A stretch of 64,000 nt of DNA from Adineta vaga. Lineage: Eukaryota > Rotifera. Where the stretch lies: positions 5,208,001 to 5,272,000 of the forward strand of contig CP075493.1 of NCBI GenBank assembly GCA_021613535.1, given 5' to 3'. How positions within the stretch are numbered: the first letter of the stretch is position 1; each line of letters starts with the position of its first letter. The notes beneath the pieces were generated by a model. That model saw only the letters and a list, made by a program, of their open reading frames with translations. It was not told the DNA's origin and ran no database searches. The position numbers and the translations under genes are program-made. Of this stretch, positions 1 through 11,802 are shown one piece after another.

Positions 1-1
1 A

Positions 2-454
2 CGACAAAAATTATATGATAATGCTGTTAAAGAACAAAAATATGACCTGGGAGATCTTGTTGGCCTCCAAATTGATCGTGTTGATCGTACTAATACAACA
101 CCAAAGATTTTACCTTGCAAAGTGATAGCCATTGAGTCATCGTCGAATGATTGTATGTTGTACAAGCTGTGTACAATGAAAGGTGTTCTATCAATTTCAT
201 ATGGTGTTCAAGATCTCTTAGATTTGAGAAAATGTAATTTTGCCGATTTACGCAGTGTTGATCCAACAAATCTACCAATAATGGCATTTACGCAAGCATG
301 CAAAGATTATTTGTCAACAGGAATAATTGAAGTTGTAGCAGCATGTAACTGTAGTGGTAAATGTGCTACAAAATCTTGTCCATGCAAAGCAAAAGATGTT
401 AAATGTTGCACCAAATGTCATCCCAAAAAGAAATGTCCATGTGCAAACGTCTAG
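2..454 (+). CDS. C-terminal part of a transposon-derived integrase protein (partial)
   Basis: The frame is open from base 2 and ends at TAG 452-454, giving the last 150 residues of a protein whose 5' part lies outside the window. The start of the fragment reads YDLGDLVGLQIDRVDRTNT, a small beta-barrel-like segment found after the catalytic core in integrase-type proteins annotated as KRAB-A domain-containing 2 or SCAN domain-containing 3. The last 35 residues are Cys/Lys-rich with repeated C-x-C spacing (CNCSGKC, CPC, CCTKCH, CPC), like the zinc-binding tail of the same proteins. The family assignment is from memory of these motifs, not from a search. No catalytic DDE residues are in view, so activity cannot be judged. 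It is likely a mobile-element gene or a domesticated relative. Confidence 0.6.
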   Translation, partial: RQKLYDNAVKEQKYDLGDLVGLQIDRVDRTNTTPKILPCKVIAIESSSNDCMLYKLCTMKGVLSISYGVQDLLDLRKCNFADLRSVDPTNLPIMAFTQACKDYLSTGIIEVVAACNCSGKCATKSCPCKAKDVKCCTKCHPKKKCPCANV

Positions 455-1198
455 TTTTTTTTCTCAAGTCATTTCTATTATTTCTGACTAGACTATAAAT
501 TCATGAAACTGTAGTTTTTAAAGATCATATAAGTTTTCACGGTAATAAAACACACGAAGAAATAGAGATAAAGATGAATTTATTTCTGCTAGGGGAATTT
601 AAAATTCCCCTATAGGGGAAATTGAAATTTTAATCTCCCCTAGTGGAAACTAAAATCTTCAACTTTTCATAGAAAATACACAGAGAAAAAACATAATTTT
701 AATTTCTCCTAGAGGAGATTAAAATTTCAATTTCCCCTTAGGGCGATTTTAAATTCCCCTAAATTTTAATTTCCCCTGTAACATTTACATCATCTTTTCG
801 AATTATGTTATTTCGATCAAGAATTATAGCTTTCATCTGACAAATTTTATTTCTTCTTTACTTTTTTTCTATACTTGTTTTGATTTGTAAGTAATGCAAT
901 TGTGAAGGACTTTTGTTACATAGTCGTTCGTTCAAGACACTGAGTCTATTTTAATTTTATTTAACTTCTTAAGTCAGAACTTTGATATGACTTGGAGTTT
1001 TAAATCAACAGCTGAATTAAAATAGTATAGTACATGTAATCAAAATGTTTAGATATATAAGATTAGTTTTACTTCAATTATGAACTTTTCAATAGTTTTG
1101 AGGATAAAATATGGGATAAATATAAAAAATGTTCTTTTCTTATACGAAACCATTCAGTCAGTTTTTCGATCTTTACATTCTTGTTTAGAAAGTTACGA
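455..1198. other. Intergenic, convergent 3' flanks
   Basis: This is the spacer between the integrase tail and the 3' end of the collagen-tailed gene. Apart from the palindrome cluster at 591-776 it is plain AT-rich sequence without coding signal. Confidence 0.6.
591..776. repeat. Cluster of AGGGGAAT/ATTCCCCT inverted repeats
   Basis: Bases 591-611 form a perfect 10-bp inverted repeat around one central base (AGGGGAATTT, A, AAATTCCCCT). Further copies of AGGGGAAATT, TCTCCCCTAG, TTCTCCTAGAGGAGATT, TTTCCCCTTAGGG and TTCCCCTAAATT follow to about 776 in alternating orientation. The motif is not seen elsewhere in the window. It may be a degraded foldback element or terminal-repeat debris of the element whose gene ends at 454. 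Confidence 0.6.
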
Positions 1199-3449
1199 TT
1201 AACCAGTTGCACTATAACTGCCCTTTGGTCCTTGTGGTCCAGGTGGACCTCGATCACCTTTATCTCCTTTAAAACCAGGTGAAGCAGGAAAACCAGGTGT
1301 GCCCGAATTGCCTTTTGGTCCTGGCGGACCAGAATATATAACTGGTCCTTGTTCACCTTTTGACCCAGGAGGACCTGACACCCCAGATTGTCCTGTGAAA
1401 GAAATTGATCGTAAAATTATGTGTATGCGTTGGAAAAAAGCTTATCAATACTCCATTTTTGGAGAAGTGAAGAATATGTGATAATCACATATAGTACAAA
1501 TTAGACAGTATGCGAGTGAAAGAATAAAACATCCTTAAGGGACAAGAACAATACAAAACATTATATAGAAAGGAAATTTAGCGATTTACTCAATGATCAA
1601 TATTTCATCACGGACAATTCTTAATATACATACTATATACACTGCTGAAATCCTTGTATCTCACAGTATCACGAACCTTTTTCACCTTTCGGACCTGGAG
1701 AACCGTGCTGTCCATTGGCACCTGTATCACCTTTTACACCTTGTGGTCCGTGTGCACCAGTGTCACCTTTTACGCCTGGAGGACCTTGCGGTCCTTCTTT
1801 CGCTGAAAAACAAAAATAAAATATTTTCTCAGACATCCGAAGTTGATTTTTTTACAGATTCAAGGTGTTCGGTATTATGTTGTATGCATTTCTAACCAAC
1901 GAACTCAAAACGAAGTTTTACTAAAACTCTTGAAATTCGTCAGAAACTTTTCTTTCGGTTTAATTCCAGGCGATACCAGATATACGAACCATTTCGTACA
2001 AGAGAGAACCATCAGACAGTAGACTTGATGCAATTGTCGTTGAATGAGATTCATATCTACACAGTCTCTTTAATCTACTAATCAGTTCTATCTTATAAGT
2101 GCTGATCAACTCTGATTACCTTCTGATCGAAATTTTTGCCACGCATGCTCATATTGCATTTGTAGAACTGACCACTGATCAATAAACTGCCTTTGAAAAG
2201 TTAACCATCGACTCGGTCTCGAATCAGGTTTGAGAGGGGTCCACATCAGCATAACACTATGCTTCATAGTCGGTCGAAATACGCTTACATTTCTTTGAAC
2301 TAGTATGTTAGATGATCTATTTATGTTTTGTAATTGATTTGCGTATAACCTTTTTTTAATCGTGAATATATCGTTTTCCATATCTAAATAATATTTATTA
2401 TCAGTATAGAGTTTATAATAAGTAGAACGTTGAAATTTCTCCATTGCCGTCTCATTCGTTCTATTTAACAATTCTAATTGCTTTTTCATCTCTTTGAAAT
2501 AAGTGTTCAATTCTTGAACCACTTTATCTGGGCGACTATCTTCATCTGCCCAATAGACTCGTGACCAATGCTTCGATTGTAGTAAAACTTTTGTGCCTAT
2601 AAGTTCCATTTTTAATAATTGCAATAAGAGTGATTCATCATCTGGAGAAATAAAGTATAAAGGAGGTGTTTCTAGTAGTTGCATAATATTCATAGCTTGA
2701 AAAATAAGTAAGTCTTGATCATGATTGATTAGATAGTATGGCTCATTAGTAAATTGTTCCATTAATTCTGAATAGATTTCGGCTTTTTTAACATGCTCAT
2801 TGGTAATCGTTTTTTGTTGTTGAATATACTTTGTGCTTTCCTCAGTTAAATAAGTATACATAACTTGAAGATTTTTAGCAAAATTAGTAGTATCCTTTTT
2901 GTACATGATGCTTGCTGTTAGCTCTTGACATACATAAATTGCTTTACATTCAACAAAAAATTGTACTATAGGTTGTGGTAGTGTTTTATAAATTTTCCAA
3001 GAAGATTTCAGCCATAAATCCGCTGGTTTATATTCAGGATTTAGCCAACTGATACGAATTTTATCGATTGGTACTAGTTGTACGTCAATTTGTTCAGTTC
3101 TGTTAGGACAGTATGATTTATTAATCAGATGTTCAACGACCTTTTCACTAATGTCAAGGTTGAATAATTCCACCTTAAATGATAGTGAAGTAGGGTTCGC
3201 GTCCTTGGAACTGGTATCATCCAAATAACCATATGCTATGGGATCAACATAAAAACGAGAAACATTATATGATTTCGTCGATATATTAGATATTTTAAAT
3301 AACGTATCGAATTGGTCTGCGTCGTAAACACGTACGTCGTAGTTTGAAAAAGAGACAGTAGTTAGTACACAAGGTTGAGACAAGAGAGACGAAAGAGACA
3401 TTCGAAAGCAAAGTGAAATTAATACAACGAATATTGAGACAGGAATCAT
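1199..3449 (-). CDS. Secreted protein with C-terminal collagen Gly-X-Y tail
   Basis: Three exons fit in phase: 3449-2120, 1802-1677 and 1392-1199, with introns of 317 and 284 nt. The first donor is AAG|GTAATC and both introns are phase 1. The product is about 549 residues. It has a hydrophobic signal peptide (about residues 1-22), then about 420 residues with N-glycosylation sequons, a few cysteines and no recognised domain, then about 100 residues of collagen repeats. The middle exon is 126 nt, exactly fourteen Gly-X-Y codon triplets. The repeats have two short interruptions (GPVIYSG and GFPASPG) and end in SYSATG, with no C-terminal trimerisation domain. The collagen tail presumably trimerises the protein in the extracellular matrix or cuticle. 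Joining the first exon to the collagen exons rests on splice phase and an excellent donor; without splicing the first exon would end at 2106. The non-collagen domain is unrecognised. Confidence 0.72.
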
Positions 3450-4266
3450 TTTTATCTTGATTATTGTATTTCAATATAATTGTATAGAAGATAGAAATGT
3501 ATGATTGCTTTGACTTGAGAATTATAGTGCGATCGTTAGAGAGGTTAAAGAAATTATGTAAAAAATTCTTCCACAGTCTTATCTTCAGTTTATATACGAT
3601 CTAGAAATCCTATTTCTCCTTCTCGTCTATATTGACGAGACATAATATAGACAATTTTTGGGCTAATTCGCAGTTGTTTTTATCATCATATGTTAGAAAT
3701 AGCAACCGTCGTAATAACTCATCTATATCTCTTTATCAACACTTTTAAATTATATATGACTTGCTATGTCATCACGAATATTCTACAGACAACTGTGTAT
3801 AAAAAAGAAAAAACATAAAGCCTTTTACTTCAAATATTTTGAAAATGATGAATAACAGAGACTCGTCTGCTCAAAGGACATCTTATTAGCCTGAGTCATG
3901 GTGATCTGTCTGTTTCATAAAGATGCGGAACAATCAATTTTAAATGTCAACTACTATCTTTTTTTCTCACTCCTTGTAAGAGATAAATTTTCTGTAGATG
4001 TTGCAGGAATTATGGATGCGATCTGAGAATTTTCAATTGACATTCGTACATCATTTCTATAACGGCAAGGAGAGAAGAAGATAAAACTATATTGAATATC
4101 ATCTATTCTGACGTGTAATATTTTCTTCTTGTTATCGTGCTTTTTCAATAGGCACAAGCACCAGAACAGATATCTGAATGAAAAATAAAGACACACGTAA
4201 TCACATACAAACAAACAGACAAAAAGAAAAATATAAATAGTCAGAGTTCGATTAATGCTAAATGAA
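3450..4266. other. Intergenic
   Basis: Upstream region of the collagen-tailed gene and 3' flank of the HMGB gene. It is AT-rich with runs of short simple sequence. The open frame over 3954-4298 has no coding character and overlaps the HMGB tail. Confidence 0.55.
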
Positions 4267-5404
4267 TTAATCCTCATTTTCATCATCATGATTACCACCT
4301 GATATCATATCAAATTCATGTGGATTCTCAGATGCATCACCATTATCATATGAAGTGAAATTCGGCTGTTGTTGTTGTTGTTGTTGTAATAATTGTTGCA
4401 ACTGAGGATGCTGTTGTTGTTGAATAGAAGATGATGAATAGGCTGGTTGATAATCATGAGGTGTTAATGGTGTTTGGGGAGTTTCAGGAGGTGATGAACC
4501 ATTCGATGTTTGATGTTTATAAATAGCCATTTCTGTTTGATAAAGATGCTTCTTTTCTGATGCTGCTTGTTCATATTTATTTTTTAATTCAGGAGAAGCA
4601 TTTTTCCAACGAACACCAAGTTCTCGTGCAACATCACTAACAGACATCCCTAGTAATGAAAAAAAAATTCCTAATTTTTTATCAGCATATTCCGCATTTT
4701 TTCTTTTCAAATATTCTTAAAACTCAATATTAAATTAGTCTGACACGGACTCAAAGACAGATCAACTGATTTTTTTCCCCTTCAAAAACTCTCTATATGG
4801 CATCTTTGAAAAGAAATAACAAGAACTTCAAGTTGACGACTAAATTTGATGATAATTCTGTATTTTTTGTCTTACCTGCTTGTGAACCATGTACTTTAGG
4901 ACGTTCATCAGCACAGAAAAGAAAATAAGCTGATAAAGGTTTTTTTGGTGCAAGAGGATCTTTTGGTTTTCTTTCTCGTTTTTTCACGGCTTTTTTTGGT
5001 ACATTAACAAGCGTTGTTGTGGCTAAATGCTGCGGTTGATTTTGAATAATTAATGTATGTGGTTGTTGTTGTTGTGGTTCAACAAGGTATTGTGTTGCTG
5101 GTGTTTGAAGTAATATAGAGGATGTTGCCGATTGTTGTTGCTGTTTAATTGATTGTTCTTGAAGATATGTCGCCATTTCTTCTTTATATCGTTTACGTTG
5201 TAATTCAGCTGTATCATTGAAACGTTTTTTTTCTATATCACTCATATTTTTCCATCGTTCGGAACATTTCTTTGCAATAACATTGTAATCAACTGTTAAC
5301 TGAGGATACTTACGACGTAATTCATCGCGACATGTTCGAACAAATAGATTATAAGCAGTAACTGGTCCGCGAGGTTTATTCGCGTCCGAAGGTTTTTTTG
5401 GCAT
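4267..5404 (-). CDS. Two-box HMG protein (HMGB/DSP1 type)
   Basis: There are two exons, 5404-4876 and 4649-4267, with a 226-nt phase-1 intron that interrupts box B. The product is 303 residues. HMG box A covers about residues 8-82 (RGPVTAYNLFVRTCRDELR). A Gln-rich linker follows, then a basic stretch (KKAVKKRERKPKDPLAPKK). Box B covers about 149-222 (KKPLSAYFLF ... GMSVSDVARELGVRWKN). The C-terminus is Gln/Pro-rich and ends in a short acidic tail (HDDENED). Box A, box B and an acidic tail are the layout of HMGB1/2/3 and fly DSP1, architectural chromatin proteins that bend DNA in the minor groove. The long polyQ linker is closer to DSP1 than to vertebrate HMGB1. It is divergent to the SLC36-like gene, about 530 bp away, so they may share a promoter region. 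Confidence 0.88.
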
Positions 5405-5933
5405 AAGTTAAGAAATAATTAAATATTGATATGACAATAAATTATATAATTAAATAAGAACAAAGATAAATATAGAAAATAAGAATAATTTTAATGATGA
5501 ATGATTTGATTATTTTTAGTTTCACGTTTTAAAGGAGAGGTAAAAAAAACAATAAACATCACCCTCGACCATTTGCAGAGAAGAAATATAAAAAAAAGAA
5601 GGAAGAAGAATCATTAGTCCATTTGTACGAGTGTGCTACAATCGATGCTAACAAATTATTTGACAGGAGGATTGAAAAATGCTTTTCATTGGTTTATTTT
5701 TTCTATCATTCGATGAGTGTGTTGTGTTTTCCAATCCAGACCGACATTAATATAGAATGATAAATAATAATTAACAACAACCATCGAAGATAATAAAAAC
5801 AAACGTTTCACTAACTCGAACATAGTTGTTTTTTTTGCATAGAGATGAAGGGGAAAAGTTTCCATAGTTTTGTTTGTATATCACAATTTGACATATAGAT
5901 ATTTTTCTCTTAAAGATCGGAACAAATACGACA
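5405..5933. promoter_or_regulatory. Divergent intergenic region, HMGB / SLC36
   Basis: A 529-bp spacer lies between two start codons facing apart, so both promoters should be here. It is AT-rich with poly-A/T runs. No specific element was recognised. Confidence 0.4.
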
Positions 5934-8085
5934 ATGTCGAATCCACCGAGCCGTAGTTCATCAGGAATGTTTACTGAACCATCTGCTAATCCGGCGCCTA
6001 CATCCTTATCAGAACAACCTGACTTACCTTTACTCTATAAAGCGCATGATGATGCAAGTTCAATGATATCTCATCTCGATGAAAACAATGAAAACGAAGC
6101 GGTATGAAGAAATTGTTTTTTTTCTTCTGTTTCATTCAATTTAGTTTCCTTGAGGCATTTAGATTGCACCATTAGTTTCATCAATTTATGGTGAACAAAA
6201 TGAAAGTAAAACCACGTGAGTTTCCTAATTGTTCTTTAATTCAATCTGATAGCTAAGTATCTCCTATATAGAAAATTAGAAACATTAATGCATATTATTA
6301 AAGGAAATATTGGCACTGGTATTCTTGCTTTTCCATATGCTTTATCAAAAGCTGGAATACTTGTATGTAAATCATTTTGATTTCATATATATGAATCGTT
6401 TCTTCATTCTGAATTTAAGTTTGGTCCAATTGCTTTTTGGATTATGGGTGCGATGACACTTTATTGTATGCATCAACTTCTTCGATGTCATGAGCATTAT
6501 CAATATCGGTGAGTTGTAAAATTAATCGAATAAATTAGATGATTTTCTTTTCATTTAGTATTTCACGACAGAAATGTGATTTTGGAGATGTTATGCGATA
6601 TACATTAGCAACATGCCGTTGGCGATGTGTTCATCGTTACGCAAAATTGGGAAAGTAAGATAATTTCAGTAGACTTTCCATGATACATATGTTTTTAATT
6701 AGATTTATTATTGACGGTTTTATTGTGGCCACACAATTAGGATTCTGTGCAGTATACTTTGTCTTTGTACCGGCTAGTATTAAACAGGTAATGATTAGTT
6801 GATAGTAAAGTAGAAATACTTTTATTTTTGGATGAATAGAAATGAGTGCATATAGAAAATAAGATTATTATTATTACAAAGGAGTTGTGCTATTAATTAT
6901 TTCTTATTTTTCAATAGGTAGTCGATTATTATTTCGGTCATAGTGCACCAATACAATTATATCAATTCTTCATGTTAATACTTGTCATTGCTTTTTCATT
7001 CATTCGAAGTTTAAAAGTTATGGCACCATTTTCACTTGCAGCGAATATAATTACGATTGGAGGTAAGGACATTTCAATATCTTAACTAACTTCATTTAAA
7101 TTATTCATTTAAAGGATTAATTGTAATCATGCAATATATTGTTCGCGATCATGTTCCACTGAACGAATTGCCACTTATATCACCATCTTCAGAGTGGCCA
7201 GTATTTTTGCAACTGCTATGTATGTTTTCGAAGGAATTGGTTTGGTATGTAAGAACAAAGGAAACAGTATCGAATAAGATCAATGATCATTTAGGTTTTA
7301 CCAATTCAAAATAAAATGAAACAACCTGAATCGTATGGTGGCCTGTTTGGTGTTTTAAATATTGGTATCGTTCTTGTTACTGCTCTGTACTTTTTCGTTG
7401 GAGTTTTTGGTTATCTTCGATATGGAGCAGATGCACGTGGTTCAATTACACTTAATTTACCAAATGATCATATGTAAAACTAAAATATATTTAGTTTATG
7501 TTGATAGTTTTATTCCTTTCTACTGTTAGAGTCTATCAATTCACGAAAATTATGTATGCTGTTGCAGTATTTTTAACATATAATTTACAATTCTATGTGC
7601 CATTTTCACTTCTTTGGCCACGACTTTGTCGTAAAGTTTTATATAAATATGGTGAAGAAACAATTGAAAAATTCGAGCATGCTTTTCGTATTGGTTTGAT
7701 CTTAATTACTTGTAAGTTCATCAACAAACGAAACTTTGGAAAACCATTTGATATGCTCGCTTCTATTCTAGTTCTTGTCGCTGCAATGATTCCTAACCTA
7801 GGTCTTGTTATATCGTTAGGTATGTAATTTTATTAATAGATAACATAATCTAAATCTTTAATGTAATTAGTGGGTGCGGTTGCATCAACGGCATTATCAG
7901 TTATATTTCCTCCAATTTGTGAATCGATTACATTTTGGCCTGATGGTCTTGGTCGTTTTAAATGGCAATTAATTTTGAATCTCTTCATAATTAGTTTTGG
8001 TCTCTATGTATTTATTGCTGGTACAACTCTTAGTATGTCAAATATAATTTCATGTATCCGTGTTGGAACCCGATGTGACGATTAA
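5934..8085 (+). CDS. Proton-coupled amino acid transporter-like (SLC36/Aa_trans), one apparent frameshift
   Basis: Twelve exons fit: 5934-6101, 6163-6215, 6272-6362, 6420-6508, 6559-6654, 6703-6787, 6918-7062, 7115-7244, 7295-7473, 7530-7711, 7772-7819 and 7871-8085. The product is about 493 residues with roughly eleven membrane segments. The hallmark LMHIIKGNIGTGILAFPYAL opens the core. FEGIGLVLPIQNKMKQP, LQFYVP and the C-terminal ISLVGAVASTALSVIFPP also match the Aa_trans/SLC36 family, which moves small neutral amino acids with protons across plasma or lysosomal membranes. Exon 8 is 1 nt too short: the frame changes at the T-run 7204-7208, where one more T would give WPVFFATAMYVFEGIG. Every other junction keeps frame, so this is either a sequencing error in a homopolymer or a recent inactivating deletion. 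The 60-nt intron 7712-7771 is a multiple of three and without stops, so it can be mistaken for coding sequence. Confidence 0.85.
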
Positions 8086-8296
8086 AATGTCAGAATTCTG
8101 ATCTTTATTCAAGATTATTTAGTCATGGGCAATTTCAAATGATAAATCTCGTTTATTTTCTGTTGTTTATTTTGTATATGTATTGTATGAATATTGTTTT
8201 CTTTTAATCTGTTGATGTAACAGTGACATATTTTACTATTTAATCAACAAAAAACAAGTCGAATCTCTGATTGTTGTCAAATTCAATGTTTTAGAT

Positions 8297-9699
8297 ATGA
8301 CGAGTTGGTTTACATCTACTCTTCAAAGTGTTCGAGAAAAAGTAGAGCGAAAATACTCATTTCAACGTATGTGTTATTTTGTTTTCTTCTTCTAGTCAAT
8401 TGATGCCTTTGAATTCGTACGAAAAGATTTATCTGAATTTAGTGCAATCGTTAAAACTGACACCGAAACTTATTTACATAGAATAAAAAGTCAACCGGTA
8501 AGATTTTCAATAGAAAGCTAATCTTTGCTAAGATAGATTTCATTTTTTTTGTAGACAGATGAATTTGGTATTAACCAAATTGTATCAAGATTGAATGTTG
8601 TTGGTAGATCAGATAAAGATGCTGGAAATCATATTATGTCATCAACTTCATACGATCGACTTCATGTAATGTAGTTTTTGAGTATGAGTGTAATGAAAGG
8701 AAACGTATATATGTTTGTCTAGGATAAAAATATAGATCTATTTGGTAAATATATGAAATGCTCATACTAAAAACACTAATCGTTCGGTTAGAGTGTGTGT
8801 ATTATAACATGACGATGCATTAAACTCGAGAAATAGTTATATTTACAAAGCATTGCATTGTTCTATAGTGTGAATCTTCAATGAGAAACTATTTCTAACA
8901 GAGTTCTAATCACCTGAGTAGAAACTAATTCCTTTTTCATATTTTTGCTCTTTTAATAATACCTTCTAAATCTTTCGAATTCTTTAGAATGAAAAACTTC
9001 GATTACAGAAGGATGAATCAACATATCTGATTGATCCATTACCAATTGATATCTACAAAACATGGTGTGAAAGAAATGATTTGAGTGTTGAAAATCGCAA
9101 AGGTGATATTACACAATTATTAATTGATGCTCCACATATTCGTTCACTTTATGCACGACTTGTACCTGCATGTACAACACATCAGGATTTCTGGTCGAGA
9201 TATTATTTTCGTTTACATCAATTTGAAGAGGATGAAACCAAACGATTGAATTTATTGAAACGTGCACATGAGATTTGTAATGAAAAGCATGGAAATGATT
9301 GGGATGCACCTGGTAAGACATTTCTTATCTTAGAATATTTAATCGAATTCTTTCGTCTTGCCTCACACAAATAGACGATGATTGGGTACAAGAGACCAGT
9401 GCTTCACATCTAATCCTGTCGATCAACAAACACTACCAACTATTTCGGTCATACCTGAAAGATGTGAAAGTGATACAGGTATAAAAATAATGAAAAATGC
9501 AATAAAGATTGAGTTTTTGTCTTTTCTAAAAGTTTCAGGTGATAGTTGGGAACGTGAATTTGATGAAACAGATTTCGATGCGTCTAAAAACAATTCTACA
9601 CTAACAGATAAACTTCCAGAGATCAATGCAGATAACAATTCATTAGCAACGAAAAACACGATGAAAGAATTGGATGATGATTGGGAACCATGGCCATAA
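8297..9699 (+). CDS. BSD domain-containing protein 1-like
   Basis: Exons: 8297-8341, 8396-8497, 8555-8665, 8988-9312, about 9375-9478, and 9539-9699. The N-terminus VREKSIDAFEFVRKDLSEF across the first junction matches the human BSDC1 pattern VKEKSSEALEFMKRDLTEF. The BSD domain lies in exon 4 (about residues 90-190), with the conserved TWCERNDL, IRSLYARLVP and FWSRYYFRLHQ elements. The tail ends in DSWEREFDETDFD and DDDWEPWP, like the acidic Trp-containing end of BSDC1. BSD domains are three-helix bundles seen in TFIIH p62, synapse-associated proteins and DOS2; BSDC1's role is poorly known. Exon 5 is off by 1 nt if it starts at the natural acceptor 9374, where it reads GDDDWVQET. A start at 9395 restores frame but is a weak acceptor. 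Confidence 0.82.
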
Positions 9700-10518
9700 T
9701 AGAACATCTAGTTTTTTTTTGTATATAATCGAATTCTATTCTAAAGGCATTGGCATTTGATGTGAAAGATTTATTTTCTAATAAAATATCTGGTATTTCA
9801 TATTACTTCGAAAAAACATTTTCATACTTGTACTACTATTTGATTGAATGAAGGTTAATCTAATCTAGCTATCAACTAGATCTTTTGTCTTGATCAGCAT
9901 TCATATCGAAAGATGACATGTGAATATAAATCACATCTCAATGTACATCATCACCATCCGAGATGCTGAATTACAATTTTTCGGAATAAATATGTTCAAT
10001 TGGAAGTGACAGTTCTATTTGTTAACAATTCTTTTTACTCATTCACTCTTCTTATATCCAGTGGTGATTATTATTTATAAAGACTATCAATGCAAATGAG
10101 TAAGATTATCAGATGTTTTCATCATCAAAATATACCTTTTAGAACTGATAAATAATACATTTTGTGATGTCATTATCATGTATATTTATCGTGTTCAAAT
10201 AAAAAAAACGACGTAATCCATAGATGGATCGAATTTCTATCGTCTTGTCAATAGAAACGATTAGGAGTTTAAAAAAAAACATTTTCTGTAATCAATGTAC
10301 TCAAATATAATAAACTATCACTATTTTTGAAAACAAGCACAAATTTTCGAGTCTTTAATTAAACTGAAGACACACCTTTAAGGTAATTTTTTTCCCATTT
10401 CCTTTGTCTTTTTTCTTTTCTTTTTGTTAAAGAGAAAGAAAGAAGATGTTCGCATCCGAATCTCTTCTAGATCGAATCATTTACATATTTTTTCTACTCT
10501 TCAATTGTGATACAAAGA
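9700..10518. other. Intergenic
   Basis: Spacer between the BSD gene and the GPCR gene. It is AT-rich with a CT/T-rich tract at about 10380-10440. I see no gene or RNA. Confidence 0.55.
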
Positions 10519-11597
10519 ATGAATGCTTCATGCCATGTTACTGCCGATTCACAGATGATTTTCTCATTTTTTACCATTGGATTCTTTTTCTCATTCATTG
10601 GATTCATCCTCAATAGTTGTTCTTGTATACTTTTTACACGTACAAAAACTCTTTTTCGTACACCCTATGCTGTATTTATCATTGCTTTATCTATTGCTGA
10701 TATTATTAAATTAATTGCGGAATATTTCGTTCATCTATTATTTATTTATATTCAACATCCATATTTCGTCTGTTCAATCACATGGTTTCTAACTATGACA
10801 AGTGAAAATACATCCTATGCATTTCTTTGTGCATTAGGTAAGTTCGAATTGACATTATTTTCTCATTATGAGAAATGTTCGATCTATGTTCAGGTATTGA
10901 ACGTAATATAAAAGTATGGACAATCAATCGTCGTTGGTTAATCACTCGACAACGTGCATGTTGGATAACTTTATTCATTGTTTTAATTATTGTTATTTAC
11001 AATCATCTATTTCTTTTCTATCCAACAAATGCAAGTTATTGTTATTTTACATTATTTAATTATTCATCAATATTCACATGTAATAATGCAAATTATAATG
11101 CATATGGTTTTTCATATACAATAACGAAATTTGTCTTTATTGAAAATCTTGGTTTAAATAATATTATCTTACCAACAATGATTATTTTAACAAATCTTAT
11201 ATTAATTTATGGTTTACGACGTCGTAATTATCAACGACGAAATTATTTAGGTACAAATAATACAGATGATTGGAGAGAACGAAGTGTTTTGATTTACATG
11301 ATATTATCTAGTGTAGTTTTTCTTCTATTAACATCTCCAATTGGAATCTTAGGTGTTTGGAATATTATTCATGATGAACAATTACCAACAAATAATTTAG
11401 CGATTATTTTTGATCTAATGGAAATTATTCATCATTGTTCACATTTTCCAATCTTACTTATGACAAGTTCATTATTACGAAAGAAAACTTTTCAAACTCG
11501 ATTACAACAACAACAACAACGAAATTCTGCATCAATGAAAATGTTCCCACAACATAAGACATCATCAAGGAAAAAATCCAATGATATATTTCCTTAA
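10519..11597 (+). CDS. Orphan rhodopsin-like G-protein-coupled receptor
   Basis: Two exons (10519-10837, 10894-11597) are separated by a 56-nt phase-1 intron; the product is 340 residues. The ATG at 10519 is chosen because it directly precedes a short glycosylatable N-terminus (MNAS). Seven hydrophobic segments follow. TM3 ends in ALGIERNIKVW, the counterpart of the DRY region, and the sequence between TM3 and TM4 is basic. Extracellular loop 2 has two cysteines and several Asn sequons. TM6 contains VFLLLTSPIG, and the C-terminal tail is basic and Gln-rich. The compact size and ERN in place of DRY resemble the many lineage-expanded peptide-receptor-like GPCRs of rotifers and other spiralians. 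The ligand cannot be predicted. It converges with the EMI gene, whose 3' end is 205 bp away. Confidence 0.8.
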
Positions 11598-11802
11598 ATA
11601 TTATGAAATTAATTACTGACAAGAAAGAATGCATTATTCTTGGTTTGATTTTACTTTCTTGTATACTTTTCTAAGTGAAATTCATTTTTTGTAAACTATT
11701 CTCTAGACTGTAGTCTACATGCTGTTAGATTTATTGAAAGACGTTATTATTTTATTTAATTTCAACTCTTTTTATTTATTATTCATTCATTTATTTCATC
11801 TT

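Noticed and set aside
1299-1481. Plus-strand open frame rich in Pro and Gly opposite the collagen exon
   Set aside because: It is the antisense reading of Gly-X-Y codons; the minus strand gives true collagen repeats with splice sites.
3954-4298. Minus-strand open frame of 114 codons beyond the HMGB gene end
   Set aside because: It overlaps the HMGB C-terminus in another frame and is low-complexity, with no family motif.
7712-7771. Apparent in-frame insertion CKFINKRNFGKPFD in the SLC36-like transporter
   Set aside because: It is a 60-nt intron with GTAAGT donor and TTCTAG acceptor. Removing it restores the family alignment LILITFLVAAMIPNLGLVIS.
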